Below, piece by piece: positions 1 to 11,691 of a DNA stretch of 64,000 nucleotides. Under the pieces are notes generated by a model. The model was not told the origin of the DNA. It made no database searches and saw only the letters and a list, made by a program, of their open reading frames with translations. Each line of letters starts with the position of its first letter. The first letter of the stretch is position 1. Source of the stretch: Euwallacea fornicatus (taxonomy: Eukaryota; Arthropoda; Insecta; Coleoptera; Curculionidae); assembly GCF_040115645.1 (NCBI RefSeq), contig NC_089564.1:2542001-2606000 (forward strand). The letters are read 5' to 3'. The position numbers and the translations under genes were made by a program.

Positions 1-865
1 TTATATGGTGAATGGGATGAAACGTGAAACAATTATTACAGGTAAACTATTCAATGAACATCCTGCGTAATGGGATTAGCTCAACTAATTCAACTTCTTT
101 GAAGTAAAATAATAATAAAAAAACAGGGGAATTTTATTGTACAACACTAACTCGTTACCTCGAACAAATAAACTCGTTAAAAGTTGCCTCTATCTTTGTT
201 TTTATCAAGTTGTTGAATGTCGGATTAGTATTAATAAATTTAATAATTTTTCTGGTGCCCATCTCAGCGGTTTGAATTAACTATTCAAAACCGAACAATC
301 GCTCGAGCAAAGCTAGTTCCTTGGAATATCTTAGGAAATTAAAAATAAAAAAGATAATGTGTCTTATTACATTAAATTATTAAATATTATTATTAGAATA
401 TTGTTATATTTTAATAATAATATTATTATTAATTGTTATTTAATTATAATTATAATTTTCAGAAAGTCCTGTTATACCAAAGTAGATTATTTGATGACGC
501 GTCTATCGCAGTTTTTCCCTCTTCCAGAAGATCGTTGCCGATGCGAATGTAACGAAAATATCTAATAGAATGGAGCATGTTCCACTTTTCCACATTTCGA
601 TCTTGACACTAACAAAGATCATGTTGTAAATATCTTAAATTACTCAATCACGATTATTCTCGATTCAGCTAGAACTCGTACGTATCGATTTGCTGACAAT
701 TACCAGATAATGGAATTATGTACGAGGCCGAGTCAAATGAAAACCTTAAAAGTGCCTAAAAAAATCAAGTCCGGAATTGCATGTTATAAATTGGAAGGAC
801 TGTTATTTTGTTTAATTATTATTTTTAGAACAATCGATCCCAGAATTTAAACTAAAATTTAGTGA
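1..865. other. AT-rich stretch, no gene recognised
   Basis: I see no coding similarity, splice-bounded exon or RNA gene. The region is AT-rich with simple-sequence patches near 370-460 (runs of att/aat). It ends where a mariner transposase relic begins. Confidence 0.5.
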
Positions 866-1505
866 TTCTTGCGAGGAACTCTTGCGACGGTATGAAACCA
901 CAGGGAATGCCTTCCTGGCAAGGATTTTCACTGGAAATGAGCCCTGAGTGCGTCACCAACAACCTAAACTCAAACGAGCCAGCAAAGAATGTCTACGAAA
1001 AACTAAGAATGACGTGAAAAAAATTTTGCACCTAGCTATCAGCAGGACAGGTTATGTTGATCCTACTTTAGGATGCTAAAGGGTAATTTTGGGAGGCTAC
1101 ATGCCTTATGAAGGTACAGTCCCTAATGCTACATACTCAGCACTTCTGAGGACCCGCCTCAAGCCTATCATCAATACCAAAAGGCAAAGATTTTTGAGTA
1201 ATTGCGTCCGTTACCAACGCGATAATGAGCAACCACATACCGCCCGCACAATGACGGAAGTCATCAAAGATTTGAAATTTGAATGTCTACCACATCCTCC
1301 ATATTCGCCTGACCTCGCTGCCAGCGATTATTATGCATTTGGTCGGTTTGAAAAGGCTTTATTAGGTGGGAAGAAATTTCCCACTAATGATGAAGTGATT
1401 CGTGCGATGAGCACTACCCCAAGATTATTTTTTCTTTGAGTGTTCAAACACTTCCAAAACGATGGAGGAGGTATACTGAGTGTAATAGGGGCCACATTGT
1501 GAAAT
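866..1505 (+). pseudogene. mariner transposase relic (C-terminal two thirds)
   Basis: This is the remains of a mariner-family DD34D transposase, an enzyme that cuts and pastes DNA at TA sites. Reading begins around CEELLRRYETTGNAFL, then the first catalytic block, which reads TGNEP followed by a stop where mariners have TGDE; the first Asp is therefore lost. The longest open piece, 1089-1439, holds the second block (QRDNEQPHTART) and the third (LPHPPYSPDLAASDYYAFG). A frame change near 1430 leads into the usual tail, QTLPKRWRRYTECNRGHIVK, ending about 1505. Stops, frame changes and the lost Asp show it is dead. No terminal repeats were found, so it may be truncated. Family assignment is secure; the subfamily is not. 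Confidence 0.85.
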
Positions 1506-1939
1506 GACATTTTCGTTTTTGATATTGTGTCAGTAAATTAAGTTTAATATCGTTTTTAAGGTTTTCATTTGACTCTGTCTCGTAAATAGATAAGGTTCCA
1601 GCAAATACGTGAAAATCTATGTGAACACGAAGCCTTCTGGTTAGGTAAACAGTGAAAACAGGCTCCAACGTGACCATTCTTACTTAGATATCTATGAACT
1701 AATCTTGTGGCATGTCATAAGTACGTAGGCGAGAACGTTTGTGTACAGGGTCGGTCCATGTATTTAGAAAGCGCCTATTACTATTATTATGAAAAAAGCT
1801 GTAAGTACAAAATTTGTAGTTTTTGATTGATTCGATTGAGATGAACATTGCAACGTCGAAAAAAGACATAAAGCCGGTCAATTTACAATGGCACACACTA
1901 TATATTTGATAAAAATTGGGCAGACCGTTATTTTCTAAT

Positions 1940-2355
1940 TTTAAAAATAGATCTCACGTTGACATTTGGTTTAGCCATTTTCAAGGTATTTGCATTTAAA
2001 AATCCATTGCCATAAATAAACAAATAAATCGAACGTTATTAATAATTACTCTATAAATTTATTATTTATGTCTTGGAAATAATAATTTAATTTCGAATTA
2101 ACACAAAAAATTGTATTTAAATGTCACGGGATCAAGATAATTTTTTAAAATAAATAAATATCTTACGAACATTCTGAATTCAGAAATCCTGAATGTGTCC
2201 CCCGTTATTTTCAACACGTTTTCTGTAATCTTCGTTCGGTCCATTTGTTTATTTATGGCAATTGCGATTTGAAAAAAACTATAATCCCGATTTTTAAATG
2301 CAAATACTGCGAGAACAGCTAGACCAAATGTCAACACGTTATATATTTTTAAAAT
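1940..2355. repeat. palindromic (foldback) repeat, about 0.4 kb
   Basis: The arm at about 1940-2038 reappears inverted at about 2231-2355. Both arms share blocks such as TTGACATTTGGT, GTATTTGCATTTAAAAATC and TTGCCATAAATAAACAAAT. The right arm contains a 79-codon minus-strand reading frame (2337-2098) that I do not recognise and take to be incidental. The layout is that of a non-autonomous inverted-repeat transposon. Target-site duplication not determined. Confidence 0.6.
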
Positions 2356-5329
2356 CTAAAAAAAAAGATTTATCCAGTTTTTATAAAATATACAGGTTGT
2401 TCCATTATAAGTTTTTCCCTGTTCGGATGCATTTTTAACTATGCAACATGTTGTGTGACGTAAAATTTTTTTGGCGATTTTGCATAACTGCTGCAACTGT
2501 TGCATTTAAGGCCCTTTTTTCTATAATAAAAGCAGTAGGCGCCACCTAACTATACGGACCAATCCTGTGCATATGTACATATACCCGACAAACTGTACCG
2601 TATGTCCATGAATTTATTTTCGAACTTTCGTGAGTAATTTTAAATAAAAATGAAGAAATGCAAATTTAATGTAAACTTGATAATTAATCAACAAATTACA
2701 TTTGTTGTTCCCCCAAAACCTTTAAAGCTTGTGTAAGTCTTGCGAAATAGTTTATTTTTCACTTTATTATTGTTAATTAAACACCAGTCGATACGAAAAA
2801 GTAAAAGATTTATTATGAACTTCTAACCACAACGAACGACAAAACGAGACTAAACTGAAGGACTCTCACTATTAAGAAGAGTAATAGGCAATGCTGACGC
2901 TGATATTTGTTGATCGAGCAAATTAGGTCTAAGCCGAACAGCCCAAGAATAACAAAAATCAATCAAGTTGATTATGATGAGGTATATTTGTATAAAAGCT
3001 CAAATATCGGTCTCATTTCGATTAAACAATTATCATCAATAATTTTTTTCCATTTGCTTTTTTCCTGTGCGATGTTATCGCTGTGGAGATGAATTTCATA
3101 TTTTTTTTCCTTACTGGCCTTCATTCAGTTGAGAGCAAAAACATATATATAAAGGGTGATAGATATCTCCTACAATGTCATATACATATCTTGCTTCCCA
3201 CACACTGTTACCTAAGTTCATTTGAATATGAGTCATTAAATGCAATGAATATGATATAAGAAGTAAAATTACAAAATATAAATTTGCAAGCAACTTTTTT
3301 GGCTTGAAAATTTGCATTTTATATTTTATTAGTTATTTTACATTAATTAAACCTATTCCTGTGTAAACGTTAAGCATTAAGCTATTTCTCGCAAGAAATT
3401 AATTTTCTATTCGATTAGAGTTTTCGTCTGAACGGTACTAAAAAAGTGTTAATGAATTCTCGAAGACGAAATGTTTAATAGGATCGGATGACGTAATTTT
3501 TAAAGTGTTTTGACCCTTAGTTTCACGGAGGGGGGGGTAATTTTTTACACGTTTTCACGGATGAGGCCTGTCAGGACCGCTTCAATTTATGATATATTTT
3601 GTTAAAATTCTGAAATGGAAAAAATCTAGTATAAACACATTATTTCTACCACTTCTTAGCTTGTCTTGACTAAATTTGCAAAAGGAATATTTTTATCAAT
3701 TATAGTTAGAGAATTGTATGATACTTATTAATGTACAGTTTTAACACCATTTATTTTAAACGTAATTTTTACTGAAAAAAAATTCATAATGGTCAAACAA
3801 AATATATTATTTGAAAAAGTACATATCTAACATCATAGAAAATTTAAAAGAACCCCAAAACCGAAAGGCTTTGGGGTTCTTTTAAACGGAGAATCCAATT
3901 CCGCAATATGTTTGTCTGTAATGCAATCAATGCAAGTTGCGGTAATGTGCTCCATACATAACCACCTTTTGCAAAATTTGCAAAATTACCGTTTTTGCGT
4001 CTTTTGCAATAATTTGCAATAACCCCTTGTTTGGTGGCGGATCTGGTTGAGCCTTAAGCACTACTTAAGCATATTTTTTTGCCATCCGACGCATACTTCT
4101 AGGCAAGTTCTTGCTAGCTGCTCCGTTAGCCACGTATTAATAAATTCATGACGCGTAACTTCTTCCCCGTCGATTCTGGGATTCACCGAACACAAACCAC
4201 GTATTGTTAGAAATCCCCGGCAACCCCGGCACGATAATTTAGCCATAACTTTTGAGCATGTTCCTATAAAAAAGCTTACCGCTTTGCACAGGTGAGACCT
4301 GTGGGAACATACAATGTAACAGCTCAAAAATCGATTTGTCTTTTTTACAAAAACTTCAGTAAACTCATGCCACATGGCAAATAGAAGGTACATAGAACGT
4401 GAACAATTTAGTGTAAATAATTTCAGATTTCCAGCTAAATTTAATTTTTGCTTGGACTGATAGGCCTCATACGTGGAACGAAGGCTTAAAGCTGTTGTGA
4501 TGAAGTTTCCTCATATTTTTGCTATATTGGATATTCACGTTAGAAAAGACACAATTAAAAATTCGCTTATTTATAAATGACAAAAAGGCGTATTGCATGC
4601 ACGTTTCTGGATGTCATTTTGTTGGTGTAACAAAATTATGGTACAAATTTTCTCACTTAACCAAATCCCTATACCGACTATCCCAAGTCCTTATACTGTT
4701 TCTTTATGTGTTAGGTGCAGTGTTTAGAAAATGATCGATTTTACGACTGTAACCAAAATACTGAGGTCCATAAAATTTTAAATCTAGGAGTCACACCTAC
4801 AGCTAAATTTATTGCTTATCAAGTACATTTCTCAGATGCTGTTACGAAAATTCATTAATTTTAAAATTACCTAAAAGAGGCAACTTTTTGATACCTACTT
4901 TTCTTACCTCGTTACAATCATACTTCATTCCTTCATAGAAACATTCCGCATTTAAAATTTTAGTCTTACTACTTCAATAATCAATATCTCGGGAAAACTC
5001 TACTTCCTATTCCCGTTGACAAAGTGCTGTTTTTCCCCCTCAAATTAATAACATTCCAATTCGCAACATGGGATAATTCACGACGACTAACCCATGACAG
5101 AAGACTACAATATTTAAATATCGATATATCTGCGTTGTTTAATAAAGCTACATAGTGATTCTTCAATAGTCACAAGTACCATTCTTTATCGGTACTGTCA
5201 TGACTAATTATTCTGATACGCATCCGTGAAGTTTGTTGACCTGGATGATACATTATGAACACGATGGCCGATATCACGTAGCATCATTGTAATACGCAGA
5301 GATAGACAAATTTTTGGTCTGTTACTATT
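2356..5329. other. no gene recognised; one strong hairpin
   Basis: Apart from the hairpin at 3843-3886 and a G-run near 3530, I find nothing assignable. A 110-codon minus-strand frame at 4393-4061 has no recognised motif and no splice-like borders, so I do not call it a gene. A partial transposon-end motif (ATACAGGTTGTTCC) sits near 2391. Confidence 0.4.
3843..3886. repeat. perfect 17-bp inverted repeat with 10-nt loop
   Basis: TTTAAAAGAACCCCAAA at 3843-3859 is matched exactly by its reverse complement at 3870-3886, around the loop accgaaaggc. It resembles a bacterial rho-independent terminator in shape, but nothing else here is bacterial. It may be the core of a small palindromic element. 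Confidence 0.8.
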
Positions 5330-5905
5330 ATACAGGGTGATCATTTAATATTCAAAAATAGGTGTGCAAACAACATTTATTATCGAGGAAAATGCACAAG
5401 GCATTATAATTAGTATGGGGGACTATCAAAGGACTGGAAGCCTGAGGGGGACTGAAATGTAAATAAAAACATTAGAAACGTCGGCTATTCGCTAGCTCAC
5501 AGATAAGTTGTTTTCTCTGTTAAGCTCGGTCCGTTATACTTGATAATATGATAATATTGAATCACTTATTCAATAACAAAATAATTCAAATGAATATTAA
5601 ATGATAATTATTACAAAAATTGTTCGAAATGGTGGTTATTACGTTTTACATATAAATTAGAACGTCGTCGTAAAACCGGCGAACATCTCTCAAATTCTGA
5701 GCAGTTATTCTAAGAGCATAATTTCTTATTCGTCTGACAAGTTCTTGACGGTTTACGGGAGTAAAGTACACATTTTCCTTCGTAAATCCCCAAACATAAA
5801 AATATGGAAGTGTTAGATCGGGTAATCGAGGAGGCCAAGCAACTGCTCCTCCACTACGTGCCCATCTCTGTGGATAGTTTTCGCTTAGCCAATTTCTCAC
5901 TGCCA
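5330..5905 (-). mobile_element. partial transposon with DDE transposase C-terminal relic
   Basis: The left end reads TATACAGGGTGATCATT at about 5332, an end motif shared with several elements in this window. On the minus strand at 5900-5646 is the third catalytic block and C-terminus of a Tc1/mariner-related DDE transposase. It reads SGGAVAWPPRLPDLTLPYFYVWGFTKENVYF, where relatives have GGPIxWPPRSPDLTPLDFFLWG. The key Asp pair is partly changed (LPYFY for LDFF). The rest of the gene and the right end are missing. Confidence 0.75.
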
Positions 5906-7214
5906 GGGAATATTATAAGGGGCATTTGTCTAATGGTGCTGTTCGAAAATTTGAGTTAAATATCTCGAAAACTTCGGGGCATGTAAATGATAAATTGAAA
6001 AAAATGTAAAAAAATCACCACTCTGTATTTCCTTAACAAAGCATTTTTCGAATGTAGTTTATATAGCACACTACTGTTTTTTTAAGCGTAGAATACGTGG
6101 TTAAAATACAGCTATGAAAAAACCGGATACACCGCATAGTTTATAGAGTAATAAAGTTAAGATATAAACTGCAGGTGCAATGTGTTCCTTTAAATTTGCT
6201 GGTGTGTGTATATTGAGAATTTTTCAGTCTCTCAAAGTACCAAATTACTACACGAACGCGTTTCCTTTAATATTACTTCAGTGTTTTTTTGAGGACCTGG
6301 TACATATAACTTAATTGCACTATACTGGTAAGTGTAGAGCAGACGTAATGGATTGCCCCACTACTTCATTGTCATTCATTATAAGGGACTATGATACATT
6401 ATTTTTGCATTAGTTTTTCTGATTGAAAAAGCTATAATTGAGATTCTCAATTGAATCCTGATTCATATAAACGATTTTAATTGAGTTTTTTCCGTCGTAA
6501 ATCTCCATTTCCCATGCCGCTTAATACATTTTCCAACCACGTCCATCTTAGCTTAAATGTACGTCATGGTCTGGCTACAACCAACCGAGAAGACGCATAA
6601 TCATTTTTTTTTTAAATTATTATTTCAAGTTTATCAAGACCGTATTTTCACGGAACTAAACATAAACTACCTACATCCTCCGCGAACCCACTCATGCATT
6701 TCAATTATGTTCAATTTCGCTGGACATTGTGCAGTTCATTTCTATTGTTTAAATTGTGTCCTTTAATTTACTGCTACGTACTTTATTATACATGTGTCTG
6801 TCGGGTTCATGCAGAAAGCGATTTTGTCCTGACCTTTAATCTCCCTGTAGATGGATTCTTGGAGTACTTGCCGGAAATTTAGAAATGCAAGGTATGTGGG
6901 CGAATGTGTGAATGATGTAAATATCGTTAAGTTTTCAGAGTTAGAGTTGTTTGAGCTTTAGGTCTAAACGAGAACAACGCATAACAACAAATTTATAATA
7001 TGATTAGAGCTTTGCAGTTTCGATAAACGATAACACTCTTGACCTCCCGCAATCTCACCAACCTCTATTTAATCATCAGTAAATAAACATTTGAATAGTC
7101 TTTATCCATGCGGGACTTCGGGCTGTCCTAATCAATCACAATTAAATAAAATTTCTCAACAAAATTCTCTTAAGCACTGAGCTTTTTGGGCAAAAGCGGT
7201 AGGACCCAGGATGC
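5906..7214. other. no gene recognised
   Basis: Nothing assignable was seen on either strand. Small reading frames at 6557-6882 overlap in two frames and lack splice-like borders or known motifs. Confidence 0.4.
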
Positions 7215-8340
7215 ACATCCAGGGTGGGCCAACGGAGACGAAATAAGGCGAATTTTCCATATTTATCGCTTGCAAGAAAAAATCGTTAGGATCCGTCGGT
7301 TTGTAGTTTGGGATAGGGGTGGTGGTTGGGGGTAGGCTAAATCTTAAATCGTAAATGGGATTAGGGGTCGAATGATGCGTTTTCAACAAAACACGTTTAT
7401 AAAAAACCGGTCATTAAAGGATAGTAACGCCTTTGCAATCTGTGTAGTTAGTATGATTTTTATGTCACAAGTGTTTAAGGTGCTTTTTTCAAGTCACACT
7501 TGAGCTAACTTGAGGCAAGGAAGCATTTAACGTCAGTTATTTTTATCACCCAATGAAATGCATCTACAATCTATTTTGATATGTTTAAAAAAAAATGATT
7601 TATTTTACTACTTAAAGTCTTGAAATTATTATCATCTCTCAGTATCTTGTTTGCAGTTTTATCAGTGAAGTTTTAGCAGTTATTTCTGCCATGGAATTCC
7701 ATGCTTTTAACGAAAATAAAAGCAGTATTTTTTACCTCACGATGGAAGTAGGTGTGATATAGTCATTTACATTCAGTTCATCTGCATTTAGTGCTTCATA
7801 TGATCGTTTCTGTGACTGTTTCGGTCCAAAACCTTTCGAACACTCGTTAAGTTAAAGAGTAAGTAACATAAGTAAAATTGTCGGTGAATATTGAATGTAA
7901 TCGAATCATCTCTATTTGTAAGGTTGCTTGTATCAAAATCTTAAATCTGTGCTCAGAAAAAATGTTTTTTTTTCAAAAAATTGTCATTTAAGAATTACGA
8001 TTTATTATTTAATTAACGATTTGAAAAAGAGTTATTATTTCTTCAATCTTGACCCGTTCAGCATTGAAAGTGCGTTTTATCGAAAATTTCTGCGTGAAGT
8101 TCAGGAAACTTGCCAGCGCCGAAAAGACAATTAGATGACCTTTAAAATGAGATATCACTTGAACCCTAATCCCATTTAAGATTTAAGAGGTGCGTCTTTA
8201 CACCCCCCCTCCTCCCAAGGAAAGTTCAAAATGTGCGCAAACCATTTCCCCCAGTAATAAAAGTCAGCGATTTTTTTCTCTAAGCGATAAATATGAGAAA
8301 ATCGGCTTTATTTCGTTTTTATTGGCCCACCCTATATATA
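7215..8340. mobile_element. long-inverted-repeat transposon, about 1.1 kb
   Basis: The arm at about 7218-7380 is repeated inverted at about 8148-8336. Shared blocks include AGGGTGGGCCAA at the outer end, ATATTTATCGCTT, and TAAATGGGATTAGGG toward the inside. The arms are about 170 bp and clearly diverged, so the insertion is old. The interior (7390-8140) has no recognised transposase, which suggests a non-autonomous element. The proline-rich minus-strand frame at 7389-7156 lies inside the arm and is a by-product of it. Confidence 0.7.
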
Positions 8341-9129
8341 CAGAGTTGGTTTGTTTGTTAGTAAAGGGATAGTGGAAACTGTTACAGTTTCCGGCATCCG
8401 TTATTGCTGCCCGAAGGTCTTTCCAAATAAGAAATCATTTTCTATTTCATTGGAAAAAAAGGAGTGGCAGAATTAGTCTGGTTAGTCTGTATGTGTACAT
8501 TTTACAATTTAGTTAGGTCTCTTCGAAAAAATCCAATTTGTTTTTTTTTTATGAAGTACCTAGTTAGTCATGAATTTGTTGATTTGGAAGAACCTTCTGC
8601 ATATTTCCTAGTTTCATAAAATTGGAAGTTTTTAAGCTCTAACCTGTCTTTTCCAAAATCTTTCCAAAGTCGATATTGAAGAATTCTTTACATTCATCTT
8701 ATAATTTAAAAATAATCAAATATTTTTTTAAGTTTTTTTTTTAATATCTATGCACGAGTATCTAGAATTTTTTTAAATCTTATTTGTTTTCAAAATTCCC
8801 ACACGTAGTCTGAATTTTAGTGAATTTCTGGACAATTATTTATGAATTCTTCAGTATATTTTTAGAGTTTACGTATTGAAGAACTATAATATGTTTGAAA
8901 ATGTAGGTTTTAATGATCAGTATCGAATATTTAATCAATTCTTTCTATGAACTATCTCTATGAATTTCAAACCTTTCTATGAATGCTTTACGGCTCAGAA
9001 TTTCTCAAAAACTTCTTTATAGTTTAGAACTTCTTTAACGGTTTCAAAATTTCTTCGCAATTTGCAAGAGGACAAATTTGAGATATTACTAAACGAATAT
9101 TCCTAGACACCTTAGAATTTTTTATTTCA
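8341..9129. other. AT-rich, no gene recognised
   Basis: I see nothing to support a gene or a defined repeat here. Confidence 0.4.
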
Positions 9130-9221
9130 CACATATTCCGCTAATTCTAGTGGTTGGCATAAGAGATTATACTTTCGTGTTGAGAAACGGTCCACTGTAC
9201 ATTAGTGGATACAGAATCCCA

Positions 9222-9269
9222 GACCAGACTGTTACCAGTTTTGTGCTTATTGGCGCTCATCAGACAATC
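9222..9269 (-). ncRNA. hammerhead ribozyme motif (type I), degenerate copy
   Basis: On the minus strand the core CUGAUGA lies at 9263-9257. A stem II hairpin (GCGC CAAUAA GCAC) with one mismatched pair follows, then AAAA in place of the required GAAA. Stem III is perfect: ACUG-GUAA-CAGU, four pairs capped by a GNRA tetraloop. U28 and C27 are the expected cleavage-site nucleotides, and stem I pairs GAUUG with UGGUC, mostly through G-U pairs. One U before CUGAUGA is left unpaired. The changed GAAA makes activity unlikely. Confidence 0.6.
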
Positions 9270-9438
9270 GTAGATAAATAGCTTCGTGTAAGGCGTTGGT
9301 TGGGAAGTAGAAAACCAGAAAAACCTACTCTAAGAGCTAAAATCTTCATTAAACTGAATTGAATGGTTTTTCTAGAAGTTATTTAGGGAAAAAATTTGAG
9401 ATGAGACTTGAAATCATTACAAGAGCCTATGTGCCTAC

Positions 9439-9486
9439 GGCCGTCTGATGAGTGCCAACAAGCACGAAATCGGTAACGGTTCGACC
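9439..9486 (+). ncRNA. hammerhead ribozyme motif (type I)
   Basis: Core CUGAUGA at 9445-9451. Stem II is perfect (GUGC 9452-9455 with GCAC 9462-9465, loop CAACAA). GAAA lies at 9466-9469. Stem III is AUCG-GUAA-CGGU (9469-9480) with one U-G pair and a GNRA tetraloop. The following U (9481) would be the cleavage-site nucleotide. Stem I pairs GGCCG (9439-9443) with CGACC (9482-9486), one C-A mismatch, leaving one U unpaired before the core. All invariant core bases are present. Short stem III with open stem I is the type I layout known from Penelope-like elements. Activity is unproven. Confidence 0.7.
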
Positions 9487-9590
9487 TGAAATTTTGTGTC
9501 CCTTGAAATAATATGGAACGGTTCACAACACAGGAGTATGACGTGCTAAACCAGTCATTAAGACTAATGGAATTTCTTAGATATTATGTT

Positions 9591-10736
9591 GCATAATTTT
9601 AACTTCATGACTAATCTGGTGATACGTTATCTGGCTCCCGTCTATAGTGTCGGGGTGATAAGTCGGAGGTTAAACCTCTCCATAAGAGATAATATTTTTA
9701 TACCGAAGTATGGAATTGCAGTAATTTAATCACGTGTTACATACCGCAAAGCAACAATCAATTATATTCAAAAAATAGTTTGTTAAGGAAATAGGAGCAG
9801 TCAAAGATCTGTTAAAAAAAAAATCAAATTCATGAATTTCTCTTGTTAAACGACTGGAGATGAATGGAACGAATGAAATTTTATTGACGTTAACTTCTAT
9901 CGAGAAAGCAGGTCTTGCAATGGAAACTCTTATGATAAAACTGTATGAGCCTCGATATTTCCTTAACAAAGATTTATTCACAGTTTTATAGTTCATATAT
10001 TGCAAACTATTATTATTCTTCGATATAGGGCACGTCATATAATATACCCTGTGATCGTCAAGAAGTTCGAGATTTGATATATTTTAGCACGTTTACAATA
10101 GTTTGTAGGAGTGAAGTTGAACACGTTTTCGATTTTCGTTGGCATCATGGTATTCATGAGGTTTTCCATCGGTAAAACTAATTTATACGAATTCGGGGCT
10201 CAACATTGAATAAAGTGAGTAGTAAAAATGTGCTGATAATGAATACGTAATTCCCCTCAATATTTTGTATTCTGTACGTTCGTTTTTGGAGTATTTGGAT
10301 GTAACCAAACAGTACTGTCATAATATAAAATGTTATATGCATTTAAAATTACCTTTTCACCTTACCTTAGGAGGATTTAAGGCATGAAAAAGACTAACTG
10401 AAAAAAATATAAAAAATCTACACATTGGATGGGGTACTACCTTTTACTAGGCAGCTACAAAGTGTTTCAAGACTATAAAAAGAAAAAAACGCGTTTTTCA
10501 TCAACTATGGATCTTCTTCTGGCTCGACAACGAAGCATATTCGTTTACCATGCGGCTTTAAGTTAACTCCCCTGTTAACTTTTTAACAAATCATTCTTTT
10601 TAATTCAAAAGCAGCATTAAATAGAGTGGAAAATACTATCTTTTGACGTAGATTATTTTTTTAAATGTTGCTTACGTCATCGGTAGCACAAAATAGCCAA
10701 AAGCAATAAAAAAAAAATGAAACGTGGGCCAAAGGG
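9591..10736. other. no gene recognised
   Basis: A 102-codon minus-strand frame (10038-9730) has no recognised motif. Nothing else is supported. Confidence 0.4.
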
Positions 10737-11165
10737 CGACTCAAATTAAAGATCTTTAAAAACTATATATTCAATAGTGTATTGCGATTCAAAGTGTATG
10801 AATTCGTTTTTGACAAAAATAGGTATACATTTGTTAAAATATGCAATAAAAACTCAGTTAAATAGTACTGAATAATGAAAAAACTGTTTTTTTGATAGAA
10901 AATTGGTTGATTTTCGATTTTGTGCTCGCCAACAAAATTTTTTACTTTTTTTTTTTTACGAAAAACTGTGAAGACAAAATCGAAAACAAATTAATTTCCT
11001 ATCAACAAACAACCTTCTTCACTATTTACATATTATCTAACTTAATTTGTATTACATTTTTTATCAATGTAATATCTGTTTTTCTCGAAAACGAATCGAT
11101 AGATTTCAAATCACAATACACCATTGTATGCAATTTTGAAAGACTTTTAATTTGAGGTGTTACTA
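10737..11165. mobile_element. foldback element, arms about 190 bp
   Basis: Left arm (10737-10925) and right arm (about 10965-11160) are inverted copies. Shared blocks include TCAAATTAAA near the outer ends, GTGTATTG(C/T)GATT, and TTTTCGATTTTGT near the centre. The same family recurs at 58379-60190, matching over blocks such as ACTCAGTTAA and TTTTGAAAGAC. An 87-codon plus-strand frame (10892-11155) is read through the right arm and is not thought to be a gene. Confidence 0.7.
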
Positions 11166-11675
11166 GTGTTACCGATAACGTAATATTTAAAAAAGTAAGT
11201 AAATGTCCGAAGATCGTATTTTTGTCCTCCTTAATGCTGATTTCGAACTATTGGATAAGGGCTTTAGAAATAATCTCACTCAAGATAGATCAATTCTGAT
11301 TTTATTAATTGCAGTCAGTAGACACGTCCTCGTTATCGCAAACAAAGTTCCTTAAGAACTAACTATACAAAAGATTAGTAAGTTTTCCACCACTCTACAA
11401 TTAGGGACCAATACTGCAGGCACCCTTTGATTTATCACCTCGGCCATGTGGTTTTCATACCAGAAAATATCTACTTTCGAGCAGATAAAGGGAAGTAAAA
11501 TATCCTATTTTACACTTCTTTTCGTACAATACAGAAAGAGTCATAAATCTAATAAACTTGACTCTTGCAGTTAGTAAATTAGAAGAGGGCGTAAAGACGG
11601 TTGAATATTAGACATGATTGATTTTTATCAGAAATCCAACTTGAACAAAAAAAAATCTGTTAAAAAATTAACAGT

Positions 11676-11691
11676 GGGGGGGGGGGGGGGG
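11676..11691 (+). repeat. G16 homopolymer run
   Basis: Sixteen consecutive G residues follow the palindrome CTGTTAAAAAATTAACAG. Such runs are prone to length error and could form G-quadruplex-like DNA. No gene context. Confidence 0.9.

Larger units (their letters stand above)
9130..9590. mobile_element. two inverted copies of a Penelope-like terminal segment (probable)
   Basis: A segment on the minus strand (about 9330 down to 9140) is homologous to a plus-strand segment (about 9420-9560). Beyond the hammerhead core they share a downstream block of the type GGATT(C/T)TGT(A/G)TCC, then GTGGACCGTTTCTCAACAC on one side and ATGGAACGGTTCACAACAC on the other. Penelope-like retroelements are known to carry type I hammerhead ribozymes in their terminal repeats, which is the basis for the call. 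No reverse transcriptase is present here. Head-to-head copies could be an inverted terminal-repeat arrangement or two insertions. Confidence 0.55.

Noticed and set aside
3843..3886. Hairpin as a bacterial rho-independent terminator
   Set aside because: No bacterial genes anywhere; a spliced insect context makes this role untenable.
4061..4393. 110-codon minus-strand frame with several Cys
   Set aside because: No domain, no splice-like borders, no conserved Cys spacing that I can match to a zinc-binding family.
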